A stretch of 7,511 nucleotides of DNA, taken from positions 1 to 7,511 of the forward strand of contig USFK01000066.1 of assembly GCA_900553935.1 (NCBI GenBank), read 5' to 3'. Shown in pieces: positions 1 to 5,852 of this stretch; the stretch's first letter is position 1; each line of letters starts with the position of its first letter. The notes under the pieces were generated by a model. It was not told the origin of the DNA. It did no database searches and worked only from the letters and a program-made list of their open reading frames with translations. The translations under genes were made by a program, and so were the position numbers. This DNA is from an uncultured Collinsella sp. (GTDB lineage Bacteria; Actinomycetota; Coriobacteriia; Coriobacteriales; Coriobacteriaceae).

Positions 1-697
1 CCTCGCTCGGCGGCGCGATGACCAGCGCGATCTCGCCCTTTACCTCGCCGCGAGCACGCAGCTCCTCGGCAAGCTGGGCAGCGGGCCCGCGCAAGACCTC
101 CTCGTGCAGCTTGGTGAGTTCGCGGCAGACGGCAACCTCACGCTGGGGAAAGACCTCCGTCACGGCCTCGAGCGTCGCCACGATGCGATGTGGAGACTCG
201 TAGAAGGTGAGTGCGCCGGGCACCACGGCAAGGCGCTGCAAACGGCGCACGCGGTCGCCGTGCTTTCGGCCCAAAAAGCCCTCGAAGAAAAAATGCTCGC
301 AGGGAATACCGGACGAAACGAGCGCCGTGACGCAAGCAGAGGGCCCGGGAATAACTTCGACGGGCACATCGGCCTCACGCGCCGCCTCGACCAGCGCCTG
401 GCCGGGATCGGACACGCTCGGCATGCCGGCGTCCGAGGCAAAAGCGAGGGTCTCCCCCGCCAGCAGACGGTCGACCAGGCCGGCGGCGCGGCTGGCGATC
501 ACATTCTCGTCGCAACGGACAAGCGGCTTGGAAATGCCCAGGTGCATCAGTAGCTTTGACGTCACACGCGTGTCTTCGCAGCAGATGGCATCAGCAGCGG
601 CAAAGGCCTCACCAACGCGCGGGGACAGGTCGCCCAGGTTGCCGATGGGCGTGCCGACCACATAGAGTTTGCCCGTATGGGCGCTGTTTTGCGTCAT
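1..697 (-). CDS. rsmI: 16S rRNA (cytidine-1402-2'-O)-methyltransferase RsmI, 3' end beyond the window
   Basis: RsmI uses S-adenosylmethionine to methylate the 2'-O ribose of C1402 in the decoding centre of 16S rRNA. From an ATG at 697-695 the frame is open to the left edge and gives 232 residues; the family is usually about 280-290, so roughly the last 50-60 are missing. Family motifs appear in order: TPIGNLGDLS (16-25), EDTRVTSKLL (41-50), SDAGMPSVSDPG (88-99, glycine-rich SAM-binding region), IPGPSA (116-121), FYESPHRI (165-172) and ELTKLHEE (193-200). This is the tetrapyrrole-methylase fold, and the protein should be cytoplasmic. The start lies 6 bases after the stop of the GH5-like gene, so the two are probably co-transcribed. 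Only a weak AGG precedes the ATG, which fits translational coupling. Family assignment is secure; I see no damage in the visible part. Confidence 0.96.
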   Translation of the reverse strand, partial: MTQNSAHTGKLYVVGTPIGNLGDLSPRVGEAFAAADAICCEDTRVTSKLLMHLGISKPLVRCDENVIASRAAGLVDRLLAGETLAFASDAGMPSVSDPGQALVEAAREADVPVEVIPGPSACVTALVSSGIPCEHFFFEGFLGRKHGDRVRRLQRLAVVPGALTFYESPHRIVATLEAVTEVFPQREVAVCRELTKLHEEVLRGPAAQLAEELRARGEVKGEIALVIAPPSE

Positions 698-703
698 ATC
701 AAC

Positions 704-1765
704 CTATTCAATCATGCCGCGCTCGAGCGTACCGAGCGCCGCGCGGGCGTCCCATGCTGCAATGCGCTTCTCGGTCTTCCACGTTTGGAAGAACCAACCG
801 GCAGCCGGCGCAAACGAAGCCAGCTGGTTGGCGATAAACACGCGCTCGTAGGCATTGCGGCCCTCGGGCGTAACCGACGAGTTGGCAAAGATCGCCGCGC
901 CCGACCATTCGCCCACCAGCACGGGGAACCCAGTCGAAATCGCTTCTTTAAGCTCGCGCTTGTTACGCGAAATCGCCGTCGTCAGCCCGCGAGGGCTCGT
1001 GATGTCGAGCGCATACTCGTCGCGGTAATGGTACAGGTGAAGATCCATGTAGACGTTCTTGTACTTGGCGCCGCGCATAAAATGCTTCCACTCGCTGGGA
1101 TGCCCCGACGACGAGAAGACGACGATCTTATCCTCGGGCATATACGAACGGACGAGCTCGTAGGCATCGCGATAGAAATTGCGCAGGTAGTGAGCAGGAA
1201 TGCCATCCGTCATGGTGAAGAGGCTCTTGCGAACGCTCATCTGCGGCGTGTCCAGCAGCTCAATGCCCAGCAGGCTCTCGGCCTCGCCATAGCGATCGGC
1301 CAAGCGCTCGAGCACGTCGAGTGCGACATGACGGCCGTTGGTGGACGAATGCCACTCGGCAACAGCCTCCGGCGTGGTGGGCGAATCGTTGGAATCGCCC
1401 TGGCCACCGGGCACGGTTGCCAGATCGAGCAGCACGCGGATGTCGTACTTGGCAGCCCACTCAATTGCGCGGTCGATGTAATCGACAACCGATATGTAGG
1501 AGGCATCGGACTCCTGTGAGCCAAAGGCATACCAGGGCACCGGCAGACGCACGGCATTGAGACCGATCTGCGCCATGCGGCGAAAATCGTCCTCGCTCAC
1601 AAACGTCTCGTAATGGCGGCGCATGCGCTCGTTATAGGCGGCGGTACCCATGGCCTCCTGTAGCTCAGCCGCGTTGGATGCACCGGTCGCCGCGTACAGC
1701 GACGGGGTCACCCAAGGCTCGGGAATAAACCAGCCAGAGAGATTAACGCCGAGTATCCTTTCCAT
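704..1765 (-). CDS. GH5-like glycoside hydrolase relative lacking the canonical acid/base glutamate
   Basis: This 353-residue protein has the layout of a GH5-type (beta/alpha)8 hydrolase, closest in feel to exo-1,3-beta-glucanase-like members: an N-terminal GVNLSGWFIPEPWVTPSLY segment, NAVRLPVPW with the conserved Arg73, DLHLYHY with His243 and Tyr245, and VGEWSG, whose Glu286 is the expected nucleophile. The acid/base motif, normally Asn-Glu-Pro at the end of strand beta-4, reads LLDTP here: Asp172-Thr173-Pro174 replaces NEP. If the alignment is right, the proton donor is lost, so the protein may be inactive, may bind sugar only, or may use another residue. The chosen ATG (1765-1763) has AAGGGGG five bases upstream. 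The frame opens earlier, to 1957, but that part is low-complexity and has no ribosome site. No signal peptide is seen, so it is probably cytoplasmic. rsmI follows after 6 bases. The substrate is unknown. Confidence 0.85.
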   Translation of the reverse strand: MERILGVNLSGWFIPEPWVTPSLYAATGASNAAELQEAMGTAAYNERMRRHYETFVSEDDFRRMAQIGLNAVRLPVPWYAFGSQESDASYISVVDYIDRAIEWAAKYDIRVLLDLATVPGGQGDSNDSPTTPEAVAEWHSSTNGRHVALDVLERLADRYGEAESLLGIELLDTPQMSVRKSLFTMTDGIPAHYLRNFYRDAYELVRSYMPEDKIVVFSSSGHPSEWKHFMRGAKYKNVYMDLHLYHYRDEYALDITSPRGLTTAISRNKRELKEAISTGFPVLVGEWSGAAIFANSSVTPEGRNAYERVFIANQLASFAPAAGWFFQTWKTEKRIAAWDARAALGTLERGMIE

Positions 1766-1830
1766 CACTGCCCCCTTCGGATCATGCAGGTCGAACCCGC
1801 ATCGTATTGCATAGGATAAGTATTGTTTTG

Positions 1831-1867
1831 AGTATACCCGCGTGTGCGGACAGGCGACCGAACGGTC
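1831..1867 (-). promoter_or_regulatory. Possible promoter and inverted repeat upstream of the GH5-like gene
   Basis: About 65 bases before the GH5-like start, the minus strand reads TATACT (1831-1836), a good -10 match. Nothing at the usual distance resembles TTGACA. The expected -35 position instead touches a short inverted repeat, GACCG-AA-CGGTC (1856-1867), which could be an operator for a regulated promoter. The rest of the 296-base gap between the GH5-like gene and the tRNA holds only the tRNA terminator (2019-2048); I see no gene there. This assignment is tentative. Confidence 0.3.
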
Positions 1868-2018
1868 TGTAAAGTGACGCGAAAGTGGGAGGAATGTCTG
1901 GGGCGGGCGGGCTCGGAATGGTGCGACGAGGTGTGTACGCGCGCCGGAGGCAGGCACCGGAAAGTGTGTCCCGTTCTGAGCCCTTATTCTGGGACGCAGT
2001 TTCCGCAGAACCCTACAT

Positions 2019-2048
2019 AAAAGAAAAGGACCCCTTTGCAGAGGTCCT
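2019..2048 (-). terminator. Intrinsic terminator after tRNA-Phe
   Basis: On the minus strand an 8-bp stem, AGGACCTC pairing with GGGGTCCT through one T-G wobble (2027-2048), closes a six-base TGCAAA loop. It is followed at once by a T-rich tract (TTTT-C-TTTT, 2027-2019). It lies 13 bases past the tRNA discriminator base, and the T tract works only in this direction. It therefore ends the tRNA-Phe transcript and insulates the GH5-like/rsmI pair downstream. Confidence 0.85.
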
Positions 2049-2061
2049 AGTCAATTCAAGG

Positions 2062-2134
<73 letters not shown>

Positions 2135-2145
2135 ATTTGAGGTGT

Positions 2146-2160
2146 GCCTTGTTTCAAGGC
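2146..2160 (-). other. Leader hairpin at the 5' end of the pre-tRNA-Phe transcript
   Basis: Perfect 6-bp inverted repeat GCCTTG-AAA-CAAGGC. With the -10 box ending at 2167, a six-base spacer puts the predicted first transcribed base at about 2160, the first base of this hairpin. The 26-base tRNA leader would thus begin as a stem-loop, followed by about 11 unpaired bases before the RNase P site. The inverted repeat is directly visible; any role is inferred. Confidence 0.5.
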
Positions 2161-2166
2161 TTGATT

Positions 2167-2217
2167 AGTATAACCAAGGACGCGTTCCGGTCAACCGAGA
2201 ATTTTAAAAAAGTTTTT
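2167..2217 (-). promoter_or_regulatory. Sigma-70-type promoter of tRNA-Phe with A/T-rich upstream element
   Basis: The minus strand carries TTGACC (2189-2194) as -35, a 16-base spacer and TATACT (2167-2172) as -10; each hexamer is close to consensus. Just upstream, 2200-2217 is almost all A/T (AAAAACTTTTTTAAAATT), like an UP element contacting the RNA polymerase alpha subunits, as is common before stable-RNA genes. It lies in the gap after the antitoxin-like gene and is the strongest promoter I can see in the window. Confidence 0.85.
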
Positions 2218-2257
2218 GAGCACAGCCTCGGTTCTATAAATCGGCACGTCAGAGACA

Positions 2258-2545
2258 TCAGCCGGCAGCAAGAAGTTTTTCGCTCAGAGCCGCACGGGCA
2301 AACTCACTTGGCGTCATCCCCTCGGCAGCCGCCCGTCGACGAATGGCCTCCTTCATTCCCAGAGGAATCTTGACCGACAACGTTGCCGTCCCCTCACCTG
2401 AGAGCAGGGGCCGTCCATGCACGATCCCACCAACGGTATGTTCGCCATCCGGAAACTCTCCGCGCTCGTACGACTCGCACCACGCGTCAATCATTTCATC
2501 CGTTACAACCTGACCATTAGCGGCCGTATACGTCTTGCCCATCAT
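2258..2545 (-). CDS. Ribbon-helix-helix protein, probable antitoxin of a BrnA-like pair
   Basis: This protein has up to 95 residues. The C-terminal half fits a ribbon-helix-helix (MetJ/Arc/CopG) DNA-binding domain: a strand at about 54-60 (TATLSVKIP), helix 62-75, a turn, and helix 78-93 starting at TPSEFARAAL. The N-terminal half (TAANGQVVTDEMIDAWCESYERGEFPDGE) is acidic and is the likely toxin-binding arm. A C-terminal ribbon-helix-helix with an N-terminal toxin-binding arm, encoded downstream of the toxin, is the BrnA pattern. Two ATGs are adjacent: 2545 gives a 4-base ATGA overlap with the upstream gene, while 2542 gives a TGATG junction and sits better (6 bases) behind AAGGGG, so residue 2 may be the true start. 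It probably represses its own operon. I find no clear terminator after it. Confidence 0.8.
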   Translation of the reverse strand: MMGKTYTAANGQVVTDEMIDAWCESYERGEFPDGEHTVGGIVHGRPLLSGEGTATLSVKIPLGMKEAIRRRAAAEGMTPSEFARAALSEKLLAAG

Positions 2546-2808
2546 CGACCCCTTTGCCGAGCCTGTTCAATCTCCTGCCAAAATTTCTTCTGGACTGGAG
2601 ACAAGGCATGAATGATAAGCCACCCACGGAGAAGCTCGACCGCGACAAGCTCCACGCTTCGTCCGTCTGGGAGCCATCCAATCGCAAGCCATCTCGGCGG
2701 CTCGTCCTTCGACTCGCGACAAATGCACTCAGTAACCGCAAGCCAAGCGCTAAGCACCTGCTGTTCTGTCAGGTGCTTTTTAGCGTTGGGATGGATCTCA
2801 ACATCCAT
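2542..2808 (-). CDS. Small BrnT-like candidate toxin
   Basis: This 88-residue protein starts at ATG 2808-2806, behind GGAGGAG with a seven-base spacer. The frame is open further upstream but without a ribosome site. It begins with HPNAKKHLTEQQVLSAW, continues with a charged DEPPRW segment, then predicted strands LAIGWLPDGR, SVELVAVEL and GWLIIHAL, and ends with a basic amphipathic helix (PVQKKFWQEI). A helix followed by a curved sheet, with the operon order toxin then ribbon-helix-helix partner, resembles BrnT and other RelE-superfamily ribonuclease toxins. The assignment rests on architecture and context, not on identified catalytic residues. It overlaps the partner gene by 1-4 bases, so the two are translated together. 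It could instead be a small protein of unknown, non-toxic function. Confidence 0.65.
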   Translation of the reverse strand: MDVEIHPNAKKHLTEQQVLSAWLAVTECICRESKDEPPRWLAIGWLPDGRSVELVAVELLRGWLIIHALSPVQKKFWQEIEQARQRGR

Positions 2809-2833
2809 GCATCTTCTCCTCCATCTTACCCAA

Positions 2834-2848
2834 TTTCGTATGACGAAA
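2834..2848 (-). promoter_or_regulatory. Palindromic candidate operator of the toxin-antitoxin-like pair
   Basis: Perfect inverted repeat TTTCGT-ATG-ACGAAA (plus strand), centred 33 bases before the toxin start and in the 58-base gap after the DUF192 gene. Ribbon-helix-helix antitoxins commonly bind such short palindromes. A weak -35-like TTGGCG lies at 2858-2863 on the minus strand; a 17-base spacer from it puts the -10 (TACGAA, poor match) inside the palindrome. No T-rich terminator is seen in the gap, so readthrough from the tad operon is also possible. Confidence 0.45.
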
Positions 2849-2866
2849 GTCCGCTGTCGCCAATTC

Positions 2867-3226
2867 TTAAGCCGGCACGCGTTGGAGAGCAGGGGTCGAA
2901 ACAATGATTGAAGGACGCTCTAGTACGGCCCAGGCGCCGGGGCAGGAGCACATACGCCGGGGACGTACGTTTTCGTAGCATACGAGGACATAGCCACGTG
3001 CATCGATAAAGGCGATGTCGATGGGATAGGCCATAAAACACGTGTGGACCGAAGAGCAGCGTGGAAACGCCATGACGAGCGGCAAGCCGTTGGCGGCAAC
3101 CGGATGCCGTCCCAGCATGCCGCGCAGGCGCACGACAAACGACTCCGCCACCACAAACTCCGCCGGCGTCCAACCCAGCCTATTGAGTGCCCGTGCGTAG
3201 GCGATGTAGGACGAGACCGCGGTCAC
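2867..3226 (-). CDS. DUF192 family protein at the end of the tad gene cluster
   Basis: This 119-residue protein carries the DUF192 signature: FVVRLRGMLGR (30-40), then a segment ending PLVMAFPRCSSVHTCFMAYPIDIAFID (49-75), a turn with DARGYVLVC, and RPRRMCSCPGAWAVLE towards the C-terminus. DUF192 is a small beta-rich fold of unknown biochemical role. The GTG start at 3226-3224 forms a GTGA overlap with the stop of the TadE-like gene and has GGGGGTGG four bases upstream. The in-frame ATG at 3331 would overlap that gene by more than 100 bases and adds only unrelated sequence. Five cysteines (57, 63, 83, 93, 95) in a small protein are unusual. There is no signal peptide or membrane helix. The overlap argues that it is made with the pilus proteins; its function there is unknown. 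Confidence 0.82.
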   Translation of the reverse strand: MTAVSSYIAYARALNRLGWTPAEFVVAESFVVRLRGMLGRHPVAANGLPLVMAFPRCSSVHTCFMAYPIDIAFIDARGYVLVCYENVRPRRMCSCPGAWAVLERPSIIVSTPALQRVPA

Positions 3227-3699
3227 ATGACCACCCCCGGGCGCCATGGATCGACCGTCACCGCGCGCTCGTGCGACAACGTTGTCGGCGCCCCCAGCGG
3301 AACGCCAGCGATGCTGAGAGAAGTCGGCCACGGCTCATAGTGCATGGTGCAGGTGTAGGTCCTAAACGTACCGGATAGGGAGAGCAGGCCACCATCCGAT
3401 GCCTCCGCGCCTTGCTCGCTCGACACTTCGATCTGCAAGTCATAGCCTTCCATGGCATTCAGAATTTGAGTCTGGACCGTCGCCGAGGCATCGACAGAGC
3501 TTTCGTCGCCCTCCCCCTCCGACGCCACGGCGTGCGCCAACACGATGTCGGGCACCACGCGGTCGAAGCGCGCGACAGCGCTGGCATAGATCATGACGTT
3601 GTACACGATGAGTGCCAGCACCAGCAAAACGGGCGTAACCACTGCCATCTCCACCGTCGCTTGGGCGCGCTCCTCGCGCAGACGCATGCGGATACTCAT
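3223..3699 (-). CDS. tadE: TadE-like minor pilin / pilus assembly protein (distal copy)
   Basis: This 158-residue protein has the TadE plan: a short basic leader (MSIRMRLREERA), the box AQATVEMAVVTP with Glu17, one membrane helix (about 18-40, AVVTPVLLVLALIVYNVMIYAS), and an extracytoplasmic part ending in APTTLSHERAVTVDPWRPG, a typical TadE-like tail. TadE proteins are pseudopilins cut by the prepilin peptidase TadV/CpaA and act in Flp pilus assembly. Cutting between Ala12 and Gln13 would place the glutamate at mature position 5, as in Flp pilins. The start overlaps the TadG-like stop by one base (TAATG), with GGTGGG upstream. The frame's earlier ATG at 3843 lies inside tadG and is not credible. 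The stop overlaps the DUF192 start (GTGA). Confidence 0.85.
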   Translation of the reverse strand: MSIRMRLREERAQATVEMAVVTPVLLVLALIVYNVMIYASAVARFDRVVPDIVLAHAVASEGEGDESSVDASATVQTQILNAMEGYDLQIEVSSEQGAEASDGGLLSLSGTFRTYTCTMHYEPWPTSLSIAGVPLGAPTTLSHERAVTVDPWRPGVVM

Positions 3700-5852
3700 T
3701 ACGACCCACCGCCCAGAGCGCCAACCAGCGTGGCGACATCGACGGTGAGCGGGATGGAGCCGCCGCCGGGCAGAGGAATCTCCGCAAGCGTGAACGTCGT
3801 GCCGCTGATGGTGCGTTCGACTTGATATTCCAACGCCTCGCAAAGCGCCTTGGGATCGGTCACGCCCAACGGAATACTTCGCAGCTTGTCTTGCGCTTGA
3901 GAGAAACCAGCAATGTCAGACCCCGGGCTCTTAATGACGTTGGCGGAATCGGTCAGCACTGGCTTTCGCAGGCGCAAGTCGCACGGTTCCAAACCCAGCG
4001 CCGCCACGGACGCCGAAACGGTATCGCCGAGCCACGATGCGATGGAGCCCAACGCGCCGCTGCCCCCTCCTAGGCCTTTAATCATCTCGCCCATAAGTTC
4101 GTCGGCCGAACCTTGGATATCACCGTATCCCACAAGCAGCCGTCCCCAAACATCCATGACGCCGTCGAGCACACCGGCAACGCCGCCCGAGCGTTCCTTC
4201 AATGTCGAGAAAAATCGCGAAAGCACGTTGTTTTGCGCCGTCGCCTCATCGGGCGCCAGCACCGCGGCAGAGATGGCACCGCGATCGCCAAGCCTGACTG
4301 CCGTGTTAAACGAAGAGTTGAGTTCATCGGGGCTCGAGATGGCACCCGAAACCGCAAAGGCAACCACGCCGTTGCGACCGGGCGGAGCGATACGCGGACG
4401 CTCGCCCGAAAGCGCTTTAATGGCCTGGTCAAACGCATTGCCCGCACGGTCGGCTTCGTCCTCGGTCTGACGCTCGAGCTCGAGCTCCTTGTTGCGACAG
4501 TCGACGTAGTCCTCCAGGGCGTCTTTAAACTTGTCAAAGTGATACTCGAAGCCGTTTTCGATAGAGGTTGAAGGCGCCGCAACGGCACCAAGCGACAAAA
4601 CGCCAAAATGGCATTTGCTGCATTTATCCTGTCCATCGTAATCGGCAACCGAAGCAAATCCGCTCGGCGTCCCTTTCTTATAGTTAGGGCAGGTCGTCCC
4701 GTAATGCAGATACGCCTTGTCATCGTTCACGCTCGTCGGCCACACCGCATCGGTATAGAGTTCCGTCGCCCGAACCTCATCAGAGTTGCGCGGCAGCAGC
4801 GGAATATAGGAGGAGACCCTGTCTCCGTTCTCGGTTATATGTGCCCGATCGACCTCCGCGCTCGCATAGGTATAAAACGCCTTACGCGCCGCAGACTCTG
4901 CCTTCATCTCGACACTCGAGCCGTGGGGCTTCTCATTTGTCAGACGCCAATGGTAGTAGTCCTTCGCGCGATCAAGGGCAACTTGGGGCTCCCACGTAAC
5001 GCTCGATGAGTAATGCGGATTTTGAACACCGGAGAGATCCGTTAGGCTTTTCGCACGCTCCCACATGCAAGAACAGCTGCCGACCGAGCCCTTGTCAGAC
5101 CCACCACAATCCACCAGCCAAGCACGCTCTTTAGCCTTCGCCGTGTCCTCAGAAGCCTTCCGCAGCTCCTCGGCCGCACCCTCTAAATCATCTGATGTGT
5201 CTTTAATGGTATCGGTCGAGATCTCGGACCCCTCGAGCGCAGCGAAGTCAGACTCGGATGTCCCGGGCACGGCAAGCGCCGTACCGGTATAGGTCACACT
5301 ATCGGTATCCTGCGCCGACACCGCCTGCGTGGCACGCGCGGCGATCAGATACGGCAGGGCCGTCTCGATTTTCTGTAAGCCTTCCGATGCGCTTTTGGCA
5401 AACTTGTTGCGCGTTTTAATGATCTCAATCCCGGTGTCGACCATATTGCCGGCAACCGGCTCGGCACCCGGGATGAGGATGGCGACCAGGCCCGTCCCGA
5501 TCGTGGCAAACCCCGCCAGCCCCAGACTCAAGATGCTCGCATCAACCACCGTGGCAGCCGTGTGATAGGACGACACTACGTTGGCACCCGCCAGCGCGCC
5601 GCTATCAGCCGCCACCTGGGTATCCCCGGCACGCGACATGCTCCATATCGCCGCGGTCGACGAAAACAACAATGTGAGCACCACTAGGATGACCACGGCA
5701 GAAGAAAGCGTGGTATAGGCGCCGTCTTCGATAAACAGATCGACACCGGCTCGACCCATAAAGCCGCCTCGCTTGCGATGGCGGCTCGGACGGTGCGTCA
5801 AAACGCGTCTAGACCAGAAACGCTTAATCCCATGCAGCAATCCACGAATCAT
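3699..5852 (-). CDS. tadG: Large TadG-like Flp pilus assembly protein
   Basis: This 717-residue protein has a basic cytoplasmic N-terminus (1-41), then EDGAYTTLSS (42-51) running into a membrane helix (about 52-72). Next comes GDTQVAADSGALAGANVVSSY, matching the D-x-A-A-L-A-G-A signature after the TadG helix. A second hydrophobic stretch (LSLGLAGFATIGTGLVAIL) follows. The long remainder is probably outside the cytoplasm. It has charged helical segments, among them LEGAAEELRKASEDTAKAKE and CRNKELELERQTEDEADRAG, a cysteine-rich middle (Cys249, 260, 262, 388, 411, 414) and a Gly/Ser-rich stretch (GLGGGSGALGS). No von Willebrand A domain is evident, unlike some TadG proteins. The ATG at 5852 sits six bases behind GGAGG and overlaps the upstream TadE-like gene by 29 bases. 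The in-frame ATG at 5954 lacks such a site. Family call is good; the exact role is unknown. Confidence 0.8.
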   Translation of the reverse strand: MIRGLLHGIKRFWSRRVLTHRPSRHRKRGGFMGRAGVDLFIEDGAYTTLSSAVVILVVLTLLFSSTAAIWSMSRAGDTQVAADSGALAGANVVSSYHTAATVVDASILSLGLAGFATIGTGLVAILIPGAEPVAGNMVDTGIEIIKTRNKFAKSASEGLQKIETALPYLIAARATQAVSAQDTDSVTYTGTALAVPGTSESDFAALEGSEISTDTIKDTSDDLEGAAEELRKASEDTAKAKERAWLVDCGGSDKGSVGSCSCMWERAKSLTDLSGVQNPHYSSSVTWEPQVALDRAKDYYHWRLTNEKPHGSSVEMKAESAARKAFYTYASAEVDRAHITENGDRVSSYIPLLPRNSDEVRATELYTDAVWPTSVNDDKAYLHYGTTCPNYKKGTPSGFASVADYDGQDKCSKCHFGVLSLGAVAAPSTSIENGFEYHFDKFKDALEDYVDCRNKELELERQTEDEADRAGNAFDQAIKALSGERPRIAPPGRNGVVAFAVSGAISSPDELNSSFNTAVRLGDRGAISAAVLAPDEATAQNNVLSRFFSTLKERSGGVAGVLDGVMDVWGRLLVGYGDIQGSADELMGEMIKGLGGGSGALGSIASWLGDTVSASVAALGLEPCDLRLRKPVLTDSANVIKSPGSDIAGFSQAQDKLRSIPLGVTDPKALCEALEYQVERTISGTTFTLAEIPLPGGGSIPLTVDVATLVGALGGGS

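Noticed and set aside
104..553. Plus-strand open frame of 149 codons
   Set aside because: It is antisense to the clear RsmI coding frame, and its translation is low-complexity with no recognisable motif.
677..1519. Plus-strand open frame of 280 codons
   Set aside because: It is antisense to the GH5-like gene. Long antisense frames are common in GC-rich DNA, and its translation (His-, Arg- and Ala-rich) has no family features.
1766..1957. N-terminal extension of the GH5-like frame
   Set aside because: The extra 64 residues do not resemble a signal peptide or GH5 sequence, while the ATG at 1765 has a good ribosome site and starts directly with the conserved ILGVNLSGW segment.
3701..4470. Plus-strand open frames opposite tadG
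   Set aside because: They run antisense to TadG-coding DNA, share codon boundaries by chance and have Pro/Arg/Ser-rich translations typical of shadows.
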